Part shown: positions 8,600 to 18,069 of the stretch, piece after piece | How positions within the stretch are numbered: the stretch's first letter is position 1 | Layout of the letters: each line of letters opens with the position of its first letter | Source: a bacterium SCSIO 12844 | GTDB taxonomy: Bacteria > Pseudomonadota > Gammaproteobacteria > Francisellales > Francisellaceae | NCBI GenBank assembly: GCA_024397935.1 | Contig: CP073743.1 | Span: 3,121,614 to 3,185,613, forward strand | Reading direction: 5' to 3' | DNA length: 64,000 nucleotides | Notes under the pieces: generated by a model | What the model saw: only the letters and a program-made list of their open reading frames with translations | The model's database searches: none | Told to the model about the DNA's origin: nothing | Program-made: the position numbers and the translations under genes

Positions 8600-9118
8600 C
8601 TAAAAATAGTGAATAAAGCCAATATCAACAATATTAATCATACCATCTGTTTTTGTAGGGATAATCGCTCGATAATTTAAGGTTAAGGCATAATTTTTTG
8701 AAATACCATAGGCAAATCCCAAACCAACATTAGGTGCAAATTCAGAACCTTCAAGTTTAAGATTACCAGCCCCAACTAATAGATAAGGTGTTAATTTCGT
8801 TTTAGTTGGTAGAGAAAATATAGCATCAGCTCGCAAATAACTGCCTAATTTGCTTGTATTACCATCATCACTTCTTGCATAAAATAAAATACTGCCTGCT
8901 TTTAATGAAAAGTATGGGCTAAAAGAATAACCAAAGCTAAAAGTAAATTCAGGTGAATCATGATAACCTGTACCATTACTAAACATAGCACCAGCTGCTG
9001 GTGCTAAGAAAAACCCAACACGCTTAGTTTGTGTTTGTGTAACTTCATTTGTCTGATTTGCATAGGCATAGTTGATACTTAAACTGACTAATAAGCCTAA
9101 CTGTAATATTTTTTTCAT
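8600..9118 (-). CDS. small outer-membrane beta-barrel protein
   Basis: The 172-residue precursor has a signal peptide MKKILQLGLLVSLSINYAYA. The rest alternates in the manner of an eight-stranded barrel: SYSFSPYFSLKAGSILFYA, GSYLRADAIFSLPTK, LTPYLLVGAGNLKL, NVGLGFAYGISKNYALTLNY. The chain ends IHYF, with the terminal phenylalanine typical of BAM substrates. It resembles OmpA/OmpW/OmpX-like small barrels without a periplasmic domain. AAGGGG lies 12 bases before the start. It is divergent from the lipoprotein gene at 9342. Pore or adhesin function cannot be told apart. Confidence 0.8.
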   Translation of the reverse strand: MKKILQLGLLVSLSINYAYANQTNEVTQTQTKRVGFFLAPAAGAMFSNGTGYHDSPEFTFSFGYSFSPYFSLKAGSILFYARSDDGNTSKLGSYLRADAIFSLPTKTKLTPYLLVGAGNLKLEGSEFAPNVGLGFAYGISKNYALTLNYRAIIPTKTDGMINIVDIGFIHYF

Positions 9119-9341
9119 AGTGGTATGCTACCCCTTTTTTGTATTTAAGAATTCAGCTGATAATTTATAGCAAAATAAAAAGCAAAGCTACATTTTTAAC
9201 AGAAAACTTATCACTAAAAACCAATATTAAACTAATTAATGTGCATTTAACCGTAAAATCACGGTATTTATCTTTTATCTAAATCATTAGGATTAACAGG
9301 CTAAAAAAAACAATATTTAAATAATAAAGGGGAATGCACTT

Positions 9342-12140
9342 ATGAATTTTCACTATACTAAGCTTTTTAGTATTTTATCGAGTACTTTAATCCTATCAGC
9401 CTGCTTTAGCGATGGCTCTGGCGGTGATAATAGTAACAGTCATAATCAACCTGCAAGCTATACTGTATCGGATACAATTAGTAGTAGTCTATCTGAAAAT
9501 ATCGATGTAAAAATGGGGGTTTCTTTAATTCCAGATAATCTATCAATTGGTCTAAATAGCCAATATGATCATGCTGTTAGTTTAAATGATGAAAACACAT
9601 CGAATCGTATTGTATGTAATCCGCTAAGCCAGCCTATTTCTGTTGGCGAAACTACAACCTTTAGTTGCCATACACCAAATAAAAGTGGTAGGCATATCAT
9701 CGATGTACTGATAGACGGTGTTATTAAAAAGAAAGAAACCGTTACTATAATCGATCAAACACCTTGGAAACCATTAAAGCCAGCTCATAAACCATGGACA
9801 CCATTAAAACCAGCTCACAAGCCTTGGGTACCGATTAGCCCACCAACCAAAATAGTTGAAATATATAACAGCTTCTCAAATACCACTATTTATCCTGTTA
9901 TTGCAACGCCAACTAATGATGCTGATGAATGGTTACAAGCATACTTCAAGGTTAATAATCCTAAAACATCAAATAAAACATACGCACATAAATTTGTATA
10001 TCGCGTCTATTTAAATGGTATACCACCTGGACAATCGATAAAAATTCGTATTCCATTTTATTCAGCTCTAACTAATGAAGATAACCAAGCTAATACAGTA
10101 GATAAATATATTGACTGGTGGAACGGTGCTAGAGTTAAACTATATGATGTACAGCCTCACCCTAATCAAGACCCAACAATACATGAAAACCCAATAACAC
10201 CAAAGTCCCAATCTTTATGTGTATTATCTCAAGATGGCTCTAACTGCCTTACAAGCCAAGTATGGAAAAGTAAAGCTGCATTGCGTGATAATAATAGAGA
10301 ACAATTATTAGAATTTTCATTAGCCGATGCAATTACAAGCCAAAATCCATATCAATTATTTTATGGAAATGTAGACTATGATATATCCTATGTAGATCAT
10401 GTTTATCTGCCTGTTGCAATGGAACCTCTTAATAATCCATATATTGGCTATATTGGTACGATTAAAAATGACTTTGATCAAGCAATTACTAACTTTCTAA
10501 AATCAAGTTCAATTGGTGAAGGATGGCCTCATTTTCTTCTACCTACGCCAGGCCAAAGATTAAAATTACCTGGTACTTATAATGCACTTGCCTTAAATAC
10601 CCATCAAGAAGATCCAAATGGTGTCCTTAGTCCAAAAGGGGCAAGTATTCAAAATATTTATAAATTATGGGCACTATGTGTGCCTAGTGGACACTTCAAT
10701 ACCTTATTACCAGATCATAAACAACCTACAGGTCAGTGCCCTTATCCTAATATCGATGGTAAAAATAACCTTCAACGAGTGTATGATTTCTTTAAAGCTA
10801 ACTATACGCAATATAAAAACAATGCTTTATGTACCATGAAAAACGGTCAACACCGGATAACAGATACACCACATATTATGCTTGAACGTATTTATGGTTT
10901 TGTACCTTTTAACGATGACTGTAAAACGCCTAATGGTCAAAAAGATGTTGGAGCAAATGCACTATGTAAAACGCCTTCTGCAGAAGATCCTGACTCATCT
11001 AACCCAATTAAATGTACAAAAACTTATTTTGATATTCATAATAAATATGTAGCTTTAGAGTATTCAAAAGCAGGCAATATGATGTTTAATCCATATGTTC
11101 ATTTGATTCATGATCAAGAATATCTTGGCATGAATGCCTATTCTTTTTCTATTGATGACGCATCAGGTAACATGCAAGAACTTGGTGACGGTATTATTAT
11201 TAGTGTTGGTGGTAGTTTAGGCCTTGTCAATAAATTCCCATATAATAAACATCAAGCGATTAATGTTTCTGGAGGAACGCCCTATCAAAAGTATCCATGG
11301 ATAACCCCAAAAGATAAAAATAAAGTAGTGTCAGGGGCTACATGGGATGCTTATGGTGCTTGTTCCACCGAACCTCTACCCGGTAAAACCTGTCCCACAA
11401 ATAGAATGATGAAATTTCTATCACCCATACATGCAGGTGCTAAATTTGGGCCTTTCCCTGAATTACCTAGTAAACAAAGACCAGAATGGGTAACAATTAC
11501 TGATGCTTATAAAACAATTGATAATGGCACATCAACTATCCATCACAGAATATATAAATTTAAAGTATTAACCATGCCTGTATGTAGTAATACCGACCAA
11601 TCTGATTGCGAAATCAAAAAAGAAGATATCGAATCATTCTCTTGTTCTACCGATCAAGGCAAGGCATGTTCGAGTGACTTCAAACAATTTATGCTGTTAC
11701 AAACACATTACGACCCAAATGGCAAAGTTAACTATGTCAATCTATCCTCACCACTATGCCCTCAAGGCTACCATATCCAGAGAATGCAGCATGGTTTCAA
11801 CAACAAAGGGCAAAAAATGTACTACAATGTGTGCTACCTAGGTAAGCCTACACCACCGCCTACACCAACAGATTTTTATATTAATACTGGCGGCGGCTGG
11901 AATACAAAAGGTTTTGTCTGTGATTTAAGTAAATCTATAAATATTAAACAAAACTCACCTATACCCGTGCATTTTAATGGTAAAGCACCTTGTGATGTAA
12001 AAATCATAAATCCAAGTTTATCTTTCACGCTTAATAAGACAAACAATAAAGATAAACCATTAACGCTCACTAATTGTAGTGGTAGTTTATGTAAAAATAT
12101 TAACATTGATAAGAAAACTGTTATTTTACCATCAATTTAA
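9342..12140 (+). CDS. large lipoprotein, possibly with a GH64/thaumatin-like domain
   Basis: The 932-residue protein has a lipobox (LSAC, Cys about residue 21) after a short signal, then a Ser/Asn/Gly-rich linker. A small beta domain with a Cys pair covers about residues 45-135. Three degenerate repeats of the form PW-x-P-L-K-P-A-H-K follow at about 140-167. The large central region has LPVAMEPLNNPYIGYIG and MNAYSFSIDDASGNMQELGD with GIIISVGG after it. This pattern I associate, with low certainty, with the GH64/thaumatin-like-protein superfamily. Many paired cysteines lie in the second half. It is probably surface-exposed. AAAGGGG lies nine bases before the ATG. Confidence 0.75.
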   Translation: MNFHYTKLFSILSSTLILSACFSDGSGGDNSNSHNQPASYTVSDTISSSLSENIDVKMGVSLIPDNLSIGLNSQYDHAVSLNDENTSNRIVCNPLSQPISVGETTTFSCHTPNKSGRHIIDVLIDGVIKKKETVTIIDQTPWKPLKPAHKPWTPLKPAHKPWVPISPPTKIVEIYNSFSNTTIYPVIATPTNDADEWLQAYFKVNNPKTSNKTYAHKFVYRVYLNGIPPGQSIKIRIPFYSALTNEDNQANTVDKYIDWWNGARVKLYDVQPHPNQDPTIHENPITPKSQSLCVLSQDGSNCLTSQVWKSKAALRDNNREQLLEFSLADAITSQNPYQLFYGNVDYDISYVDHVYLPVAMEPLNNPYIGYIGTIKNDFDQAITNFLKSSSIGEGWPHFLLPTPGQRLKLPGTYNALALNTHQEDPNGVLSPKGASIQNIYKLWALCVPSGHFNTLLPDHKQPTGQCPYPNIDGKNNLQRVYDFFKANYTQYKNNALCTMKNGQHRITDTPHIMLERIYGFVPFNDDCKTPNGQKDVGANALCKTPSAEDPDSSNPIKCTKTYFDIHNKYVALEYSKAGNMMFNPYVHLIHDQEYLGMNAYSFSIDDASGNMQELGDGIIISVGGSLGLVNKFPYNKHQAINVSGGTPYQKYPWITPKDKNKVVSGATWDAYGACSTEPLPGKTCPTNRMMKFLSPIHAGAKFGPFPELPSKQRPEWVTITDAYKTIDNGTSTIHHRIYKFKVLTMPVCSNTDQSDCEIKKEDIESFSCSTDQGKACSSDFKQFMLLQTHYDPNGKVNYVNLSSPLCPQGYHIQRMQHGFNNKGQKMYYNVCYLGKPTPPPTPTDFYINTGGGWNTKGFVCDLSKSINIKQNSPIPVHFNGKAPCDVKIINPSLSFTLNKTNNKDKPLTLTNCSGSLCKNINIDKKTVILPSI

Positions 12141-12167
12141 TCATAGTAAAAAGTTACCCCTCCCCCT

Positions 12168-12207
12168 AAAAGGCGCTTATTTTATCTAAAAATAGGTGCC
12201 TTTTTTT
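12168..12207 (+). terminator. intrinsic terminator after the large lipoprotein gene
   Basis: AAAGGCGC, then TATTTT, pairs across a short loop with AAAATA and GGTGCCTTT (G-T pair in the stem), followed by seven T residues. It begins 28 bases after the stop codon at 12140 and lies before the convergent MFS gene. Confidence 0.85.
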
Positions 12208-12223
12208 ATGCCTTTAAAAACCA

Positions 12224-13453
12224 TTAAACATTGGTCTTTTTTAACATAAAAATTGAGATAAAACCAATCAAACCACAAATGACACCAACAATTGCAGGGC
12301 CTGCAACAACATTGATTTGATTAATCATAACTTCAGATGCAATCGGTGCAAAGCCACCGACTAATGCAAAAGCTAAATTATAACCAATAGCCACACCTGA
12401 ATAACGTACAGAGGTTGAGAAAGCATCACACAAAATACGCATAAAAATCCCGGTTGTAACCGATGGAATCATGGCAATTAAAAGCATACCAACAAAAAAT
12501 AACCCATTATTTCCAGAGGCAATACAATAAAACAGTGGGAAGCTAAATATCACTAATATAAAAGAGACAACCTGATATAAGCGTTTATAGTCAAGATAAT
12601 CAGTTAAAAGACTTGAGATAAAAATAACACAAATATTAATCACCGCACTCGTAATAATAACAAATTGACTAAAGCTATAACTATAATGAAAATTACTCTC
12701 TAAATATTTAGGCACATAAAGTGAGACCATTACACCATTAAAAGCAACAATCACCACAGCAAAAATAGCACCTATCTGCATCATGGATTCTTTCGTTATT
12801 AGTGTTAGAAGGGGAAATTTTGTTTTTTTCTCCAAGGCTTTAAAAAGGGCTGTTTCATGCAATTTAGAGCGAATATAATAACCAACAAATGCAACTAAAG
12901 AGCCACTGATAAATGCTGCCCGCCAGGCATATTCACCAAATATTAGCCTTAAAATGATGCTCATAATATCACCGAGTAAAAAACCGATAAATACCATAGC
13001 AAACATAACACCTAAAGCTAAGCCACGGCGTGTGACTGACTCATAAACAAATACAATTGCCCCTGGTAATTCACCACCTAATGCAAACCCTTGGATGATA
13101 CGCAATATCACAAATAAAATCGGTGCTGTAACACCAATTTGATGATAGGTTGGCATAATACCCATTAAGAAAACACAAGCTCCCATCAATAGAATCGTAA
13201 ATGAAAAACTTTTCTTTCGACCGATATTATCTCCTAACCAACCAACGATAAAGCCACCAATAGGCCTTGCAATATAAGCGACTGAATAAACAGCAATTAA
13301 AATTAAATTTTTAATATAATCATTTTTGATATCAACAAAAAATACATTGGCAATTTGTTGTGAAAAAAGTATATATAAAATAAAGTCATAAAACTCTAAC
13401 ATCCCGCCTGTTCCGGCTAAAATAGAGATTTTAATTGGATTATCTTTTTGCAT
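12224..13453 (-). CDS. MFS transporter, metabolite:H+ symporter type
   Basis: The 409-residue protein has twelve hydrophobic segments. The family signature between helices 2 and 3 is RPIGGFIVGWLGDNIGRKKS, and the helix 4 segment is RIIQGFALGGELPGA. These agree with the metabolite:H+ symporter branch of the MFS (ProP, KgtP, CitA). The N-terminus also has the GTGGMLEFYDF motif that places an acidic residue in helix 1. It lies 36 bases downstream of fumC and is probably in the same operon, which suggests a dicarboxylate such as fumarate, malate or citrate. That substrate is inference from context. Confidence 0.85.
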   Translation of the reverse strand: MQKDNPIKISILAGTGGMLEFYDFILYILFSQQIANVFFVDIKNDYIKNLILIAVYSVAYIARPIGGFIVGWLGDNIGRKKSFSFTILLMGACVFLMGIMPTYHQIGVTAPILFVILRIIQGFALGGELPGAIVFVYESVTRRGLALGVMFAMVFIGFLLGDIMSIILRLIFGEYAWRAAFISGSLVAFVGYYIRSKLHETALFKALEKKTKFPLLTLITKESMMQIGAIFAVVIVAFNGVMVSLYVPKYLESNFHYSYSFSQFVIITSAVINICVIFISSLLTDYLDYKRLYQVVSFILVIFSFPLFYCIASGNNGLFFVGMLLIAMIPSVTTGIFMRILCDAFSTSVRYSGVAIGYNLAFALVGGFAPIASEVMINQINVVAGPAIVGVICGLIGFISIFMLKKTNV

Positions 13454-13489
13454 AAATATAACTCTTTTTAAAAATAGTTTATTGTCTTA

Positions 13490-14893
13490 TCAACGATCGA
13501 TATGACACATTGCTAGTGGATCAATTAATTGATCAAATTGATCACTACTAATAAATTTAAGCGCTTCATTTGCCTCTTTTAATGACATATCCTTTTCATA
13601 AGCATAATGAGCTAATTTCGATGCATTATCATAACCAATGGTTGGTGCTAATGCAGTGACAAGCATTAATGAACTCTCTACATAATGCTTAATTTTTTTC
13701 TTATTTGGCTTCATACCATCAATACAAAAATCGCTAAAATTAACCATACTATCTGCAAGCGTGTTAATCGATTGTAAGATATTAAAAATCATCATTGGTT
13801 TATAGACATTCATCTCTAATATCCCACCAGCGCCGGCAAAGCTTGTTGCCACATCATAACCTAATACCTGTGCAGCAACCATCGATAAAGCCTCACACTG
13901 AGTTGGATTAACTTTACCTGGCATAATCGATGAACCCGGCTCATTTGAGGGAATAATGATTTCATAAAAACCAGCTCTTGGCCCACAACTTAAAAGACGA
14001 ATATCATTAGCAATTTTATATAATGAACAAGCAAGCGTTTTTAATGTTGCTTGAAGCATAATAAGTGCATCATGTGCCCCTTGCGTTGCAAATTTATTTT
14101 TTGCACTGACAAAAGGTAATTTGGTTATTTGAGCAATTTCTTTGGCAACTTTTTTGGCAAAATCTTTATGTGTATTAATGCCTGTACCAACCGCTGTACC
14201 GCCTAATGTTAATTGGTACACATCACCTAATGCCCAGTTAATTCGATTAATATTATCATCTAACATGGCTACATAGCCTGAAAATTCTTGCCCTAACGTT
14301 AAAGGAACTGCATCCTGCATATGTGTTCTGCCGATTTTAACAATATTTTGCCAACTTTTTGCCTTTTTATTCAAGCTTGAACGCATTTTTTTTAATGCTG
14401 ATAAAAGCTTATGTTTAACTGCTAAAACAGAAGCAATACACATACCCGTTGGGAAAGTATCATTTGATGATTGTGACATATTAACATGATCATTGGGATG
14501 AATGGGCGCTTTTGAACCTAATACACCACCCGCTAACTCGATGGCTTTATTTGCAATAACCTCATTCACATTCATATTAAATTGTGTACCAGAGCCTGTC
14601 ATCCAAACATATAAAGGAAAATGCTCATCAAGCTTCCCATCAATCACTTCATCAGCTGCTTTAAGTATTAAGTTTTGATTTTTTTTGCTTAATAACCCTA
14701 ATTGACAGTTAACGATTGCTGATGCCTTTTTTATTATGCCCATAGCCACAATCATCTCTTTTGGCATATGATCACGACCAATTGAAAAATGATGTAATGA
14801 GCGCTCAGTCTGTGCACCCCAATATTTCGATTGATCTACTTGTATTTGACCAATGCTATCCGACTCTGTACGCAACTTTACTTTTTTAGTCAT
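13490..14893 (-). CDS. fumC: class II fumarate hydratase
   Basis: Fumarase interconverts fumarate and L-malate in the citric acid cycle, as a cytoplasmic tetramer without an iron-sulfur cluster. The protein is 467 residues, the same length as E. coli FumC. The superfamily signature [16 protein letters not shown] lies near residue 320. [39 protein letters not shown] and [20 protein letters not shown] are the other conserved regions. These features exclude aspartase (no AspA-type C-terminus) and adenylosuccinate lyase. The gene is divergent from a TetR regulator, with a 20-base palindrome between them, and heads an apparent operon with an MFS transporter. Confidence 0.93.
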   Translation of the reverse strand: MTKKVKLRTESDSIGQIQVDQSKYWGAQTERSLHHFSIGRDHMPKEMIVAMGIIKKASAIVNCQLGLLSKKNQNLILKAADEVIDGKLDEHFPLYVWMTGSGTQFNMNVNEVIANKAIELAGGVLGSKAPIHPNDHVNMSQSSNDTFPTGMCIASVLAVKHKLLSALKKMRSSLNKKAKSWQNIVKIGRTHMQDAVPLTLGQEFSGYVAMLDDNINRINWALGDVYQLTLGGTAVGTGINTHKDFAKKVAKEIAQITKLPFVSAKNKFATQGAHDALIMLQATLKTLACSLYKIANDIRLLSCGPRAGFYEIIIPSNEPGSSIMPGKVNPTQCEALSMVAAQVLGYDVATSFAGAGGILEMNVYKPMMIFNILQSINTLADSMVNFSDFCIDGMKPNKKKIKHYVESSLMLVTALAPTIGYDNASKLAHYAYEKDMSLKEANEALKFISSDQFDQLIDPLAMCHIDR

Positions 14894-14996
14894 CCATCTA
14901 CTCCTTCACCAATGTAAAATTCATCCTAAATAAATATTTTATCTATCAAATAATAGAGTTGCCCATTAAGTTTATAAATATAAATTAGTTAAAAAG

Positions 14997-15016
14997 TGTA
15001 AAAAATCTTTTTTACA
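14997..15016. promoter_or_regulatory. candidate operator, 20-bp palindrome between fumC and tetR
   Basis: TGTAAAAAA, a two-base centre TC, and TTTTTTACA form a perfect inverted repeat with nine-base arms. It lies 104 bases before the fumC start and 132 bases before the divergent TetR-family gene. TetR proteins bind such palindromes near their own genes, so this is the natural candidate site. The low sequence complexity is a caution. Confidence 0.5.
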
Positions 15017-15147
15017 AACCGGTAAATTTTAGGAATACCTTAATTGAAATAACTTAGCCATTGCTTGATTTTAATAGCGCTCTCAGATAGGATTGCCTTG
15101 ATTAATAATATAAATACTATTTTGCACTTTAAAAGGTCTTATACGTT

Positions 15148-15738
15148 ATGCCATTAAAAATGAGAAATGCTGCCAATCATCTAATAGAAGTAGCATCCGA
15201 TCTATTTGCTAAATACGGTTTTGATAGCGTTTCAGTTCGCCAAATTGCCAAGGCATCTGATTTAAATATCGCTTCTATTTCATATTATTTTGGCAGTAAA
15301 GATGAACTTTATGTTGCTTGTGCAAAAGACTTAGTACGTTATCTTTTAGAGAAAATAGAAGCCTTTAATGAAAAGGACTACCCTGATGCAAATGAACGCT
15401 TAAATGCTTATCTAAAACAAAGAATTGCAACCTATCTTGATCCAAGGGCTTCAATCATTTTTAATCTATATTTACGTGAAAAACTCACACCCACTAAAGC
15501 CTATGATATTATCTTTAAAGCCATCGATGAGCTAGCAAAGCAAAGCTATGATTTATTTAAACAAACATATGGACATTTATCTGAGTATGAATTGATTACT
15601 AAACATTTAGGCCTAAGTGGTTATTTATTACTTTTAGTAACATCAAAAGAAAAGCTATTCAATGACTTAAATATAAAAAATGACACTCAAGCTATTGATA
15701 TTATCTTTGATCAATTAAATCAGCTATTTCTTAAATAA
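15148..15738 (+). CDS. TetR-family transcriptional regulator, CecR-like
   Basis: The 196-residue protein has an N-terminal TetR helix-turn-helix at about residues 9-55, with AKYGFDSVSVRQIAKASDLN and SISYYFGSKDELYVA matching the family pattern. The C-terminal half (RYLLEKIEAF, LKQRIATYL and a helical remainder) resembles the DUF1956 ligand-binding domain of CecR/YbiH. It is transcribed divergently from fumC and the MFS gene, so control of that pair is likely. A perfect palindrome in the shared intergenic region could be its site. The ligand is unknown. Confidence 0.88.
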   Translation: MPLKMRNAANHLIEVASDLFAKYGFDSVSVRQIAKASDLNIASISYYFGSKDELYVACAKDLVRYLLEKIEAFNEKDYPDANERLNAYLKQRIATYLDPRASIIFNLYLREKLTPTKAYDIIFKAIDELAKQSYDLFKQTYGHLSEYELITKHLGLSGYLLLLVTSKEKLFNDLNIKNDTQAIDIIFDQLNQLFLK

Positions 15739-16258
15739 TTATCTTTGATTATTGTATATTTCATATTATAAAACTTATATTTTTTCAAATTGATATTTTA
15801 TTCGCTTATGCAAAATTTTTTGAATAAATCTTTATAAAAAAATAACTTACAAACATTTGTTTCATGCTAATTTTTTTAACTGTCAGCGCATATATTGATC
15901 ATTTGAGCATAAAAAATACATTATTTCTAAAAATTTGAATATTTTTTAATGATTTTTAGAAATATTTGCAGTATCGTTTAACAAGTAACGGACTACATCA
16001 ATCATATTGCAAATACAGCAACTATAAACACCCATTATCACAACAATTACAAATAAAATAAGATTTCAATATAAAATAAACATTAAATATTGATTTATTA
16101 TCTTATACAAGGTAATAAATATTAATTTTTAAAATTATTTTTGCATTGCATCACAATTAGTTATAAAATAAATCTTATTTTTTAGTGACAAATATATTTT
16201 TATTTATTATATTGGCCTTGCTAAAGGAAATTTAGTTAATAGAAATGGAGTTAATATT
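15739..16258. other. 520-base AT-rich gap with one long inverted repeat
   Basis: No open reading frame of note is seen. The main structure is a pair of 13-base arms, TATTTCTAAAAAT at 15922-15934 and its complement at 15952-15964, spaced 17 bases apart. A shorter ACAAA/TTTGT palindrome lies at 15849-15860. The last 60 bases hold the leader of the secreted protein gene at 16259, with ATGGAG as its ribosome site. The length suggests a regulated promoter for that gene. Confidence 0.5.
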
Positions 16259-16660
16259 ATGAAAAAAACATTAGGAATTGTTATTGCTAGTCTTGCTTTA
16301 TCATCAACTACTGCATTTGCAGGTTTAGAGCTAAGCGGAGATGCAAGTAAATATAACAGTAATACCGTTAGCGTTTCATGCAAAAATAATGTTGGTAAAG
16401 TAGCAACGTTACCTGCTATTACAAACCAAGATGTTCCATGGTTTTTAGTCCAAGGTACTTTCTTATCAGGTGCTAATTCGGGTCACTGTACATTCACCTA
16501 TACAAAGACTAACGCTTATATGGGAGAAGGCGATGTTTCTATTAGTGGCGATATGCAGCAAGGTAAAGTAAGTGATGTAAAACAGGGTGATGGATTTACT
16601 GTAACTGTTGCGCCAGATCAAACTAACTATCATGCAAAAGTGATCATTTCTGTTTCATAG
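16259..16660 (+). CDS. small secreted protein, unknown function
   Basis: The 133-residue precursor begins with a textbook signal peptide, MKKTLGIVIASLALSSTTAFA. The mature part of about 112 residues is predicted all-beta. It has two cysteines (VSVSCKNNVG and GHCTFTYT) that could form one disulfide, and no charged or catalytic cluster I recognise. ATGGAG lies about nine bases upstream of the ATG. It sits after a long non-coding gap and before fadL at 16742. I do not recognise the family. Some resemblance to small beta-sandwich periplasmic proteins is only impressionistic. Confidence 0.75.
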   Translation: MKKTLGIVIASLALSSTTAFAGLELSGDASKYNSNTVSVSCKNNVGKVATLPAITNQDVPWFLVQGTFLSGANSGHCTFTYTKTNAYMGEGDVSISGDMQQGKVSDVKQGDGFTVTVAPDQTNYHAKVIISVS

Positions 16661-16741
16661 ACAGTCATCAGATATAAGTATTTATTTTTATAAAAAATTT
16701 TACCTTAAAAATAATAAACTAAAATATAATAAGGATTGACA

Positions 16742-18055
16742 GTGAAATTATATTTTAAATTTTTATTTTATTCTTTTATTTTATTTATTTTCAATGCAAT
16801 AACTACTAACGTTTTTGCAAGTGCCTATCAAGTCTTTGAACAAGATGCCAGAAGCCTTGGTACTTATCATGCCGGTAGTTCAGCAACTGCAAATGATGCA
16901 TCTACAGTATGGTATAACCCAGCTGGCATGACTAATTTAGAGTCACAACAGTTTAGTCTAGGTAGTGAATTTGTTAATACTCGAATTATTTATGATGGTA
17001 CACAAACAAATGTTGGCCAGATTACTTCAACTACGCCTCAGCCAGTGAATAATCTTGACGGTGGTACATTTACTCCTGTACCTAATTTTTACTATGTTTT
17101 CCCTTATAAACAGTGGGCATTTGGTGTAGGTATTGTTGCACCTTTCGGTGCAGAAACTAATTATGGTAATGGCACTGCATTACAATATTCTGGTACTAAA
17201 ACTCAATTACAAACAATTGACTTTATTCCAGCAATTGCCTTTAAAGTTAATGATTACCTCTCTTTTGGTATTGGTGCTGATATTACCTATGTTAGGGGTG
17301 AATTTGATAATTCTTTTGCTTATATCAATGATAGCTTTGCCCCTACCAATATTTATGTAACAAATCGCGGTGATGACTGGACTTTTGGTACTCATATTGG
17401 AACCTTAGTTAATATTAATAAAAACAATCGTATTGGGTTAGTCTATCACTCAAAAATGACGGCCAATTTAACTGGCTACACTAAAATGTCTGGTGATACT
17501 TCAGGTGTGACGATTATTGGCTCACCTACATCAGGCTATAACTTTAGTACACAAATTATCCTACCTGCATGGTGGGACTTAGGTTATTATTCTCGTTTAA
17601 GCGATCGACTTTCTCTAATGGCTTCGGTTATTTACACTCAATGGAACTCAGTTCAACAAACCGAATTAAAAAATGTAGTCACACCATTTGGTACTTCATA
17701 TCAAAATGTTCTCATTATTCAAGATTTTAAAAACACTTGGAACTTCTCACTTGGTGCTACTTTTGATATAACACCAAAATGGCAAATTAAAGCAGGTGTT
17801 GGTTATGATATGACTCCGACAACAGATGAGTATAGAAATATACAAATACCTGATCAAAACCGCTTTATTTTAGCAACAGGTATTGAATATACACCAATTG
17901 AATCATTAACGATTGCATTATCTTATGCACACTTCTTTGTTAAAGATGCATCGATTAATGTGACCCAAGAAATTACTGGCACTTTCCAAACAACTAATGG
18001 CACAGTTAAGTCCTCTGCTGATTTAGTCGGTTTACAATTAATTTGGAGAATATAG
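16742..18055 (+). CDS. FadL/OmpP1-family outer-membrane transporter
   Basis: The start is set at GTG 16742, with AAGGA six bases upstream; a TTG two codons earlier is less likely. The 437-residue protein has a signal peptide ending near NVFA. The mature N-terminus AYQVFEQDARSLGTYHAGSS, then ATANDASTVWYNPAGM, is the hallmark of the FadL hatch domain with its conserved NPA turn. The remainder is a 14-strand type barrel ending LIWRI. Such proteins move long-chain fatty acids or other hydrophobic compounds across the outer membrane. The actual substrate is unknown, so the symbol fadL is withheld. Confidence 0.9.
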   Translation: MKLYFKFLFYSFILFIFNAITTNVFASAYQVFEQDARSLGTYHAGSSATANDASTVWYNPAGMTNLESQQFSLGSEFVNTRIIYDGTQTNVGQITSTTPQPVNNLDGGTFTPVPNFYYVFPYKQWAFGVGIVAPFGAETNYGNGTALQYSGTKTQLQTIDFIPAIAFKVNDYLSFGIGADITYVRGEFDNSFAYINDSFAPTNIYVTNRGDDWTFGTHIGTLVNINKNNRIGLVYHSKMTANLTGYTKMSGDTSGVTIIGSPTSGYNFSTQIILPAWWDLGYYSRLSDRLSLMASVIYTQWNSVQQTELKNVVTPFGTSYQNVLIIQDFKNTWNFSLGATFDITPKWQIKAGVGYDMTPTTDEYRNIQIPDQNRFILATGIEYTPIESLTIALSYAHFFVKDASINVTQEITGTFQTTNGTVKSSADLVGLQLIWRI

Positions 18056-18069
18056 ATAATAACTAAAAA

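Noticed and set aside
10618..10839. A plus-strand frame inside the large lipoprotein gene in another frame
   Set aside because: No ribosome site and no family features; it overlaps a real coding sequence completely.
16682..16714. TTATTTTTA/TAAAAATAA pair after the secreted protein gene as a terminator
   Set aside because: Stem is made only of A-T pairs and would be too weak; likely AT-rich background.
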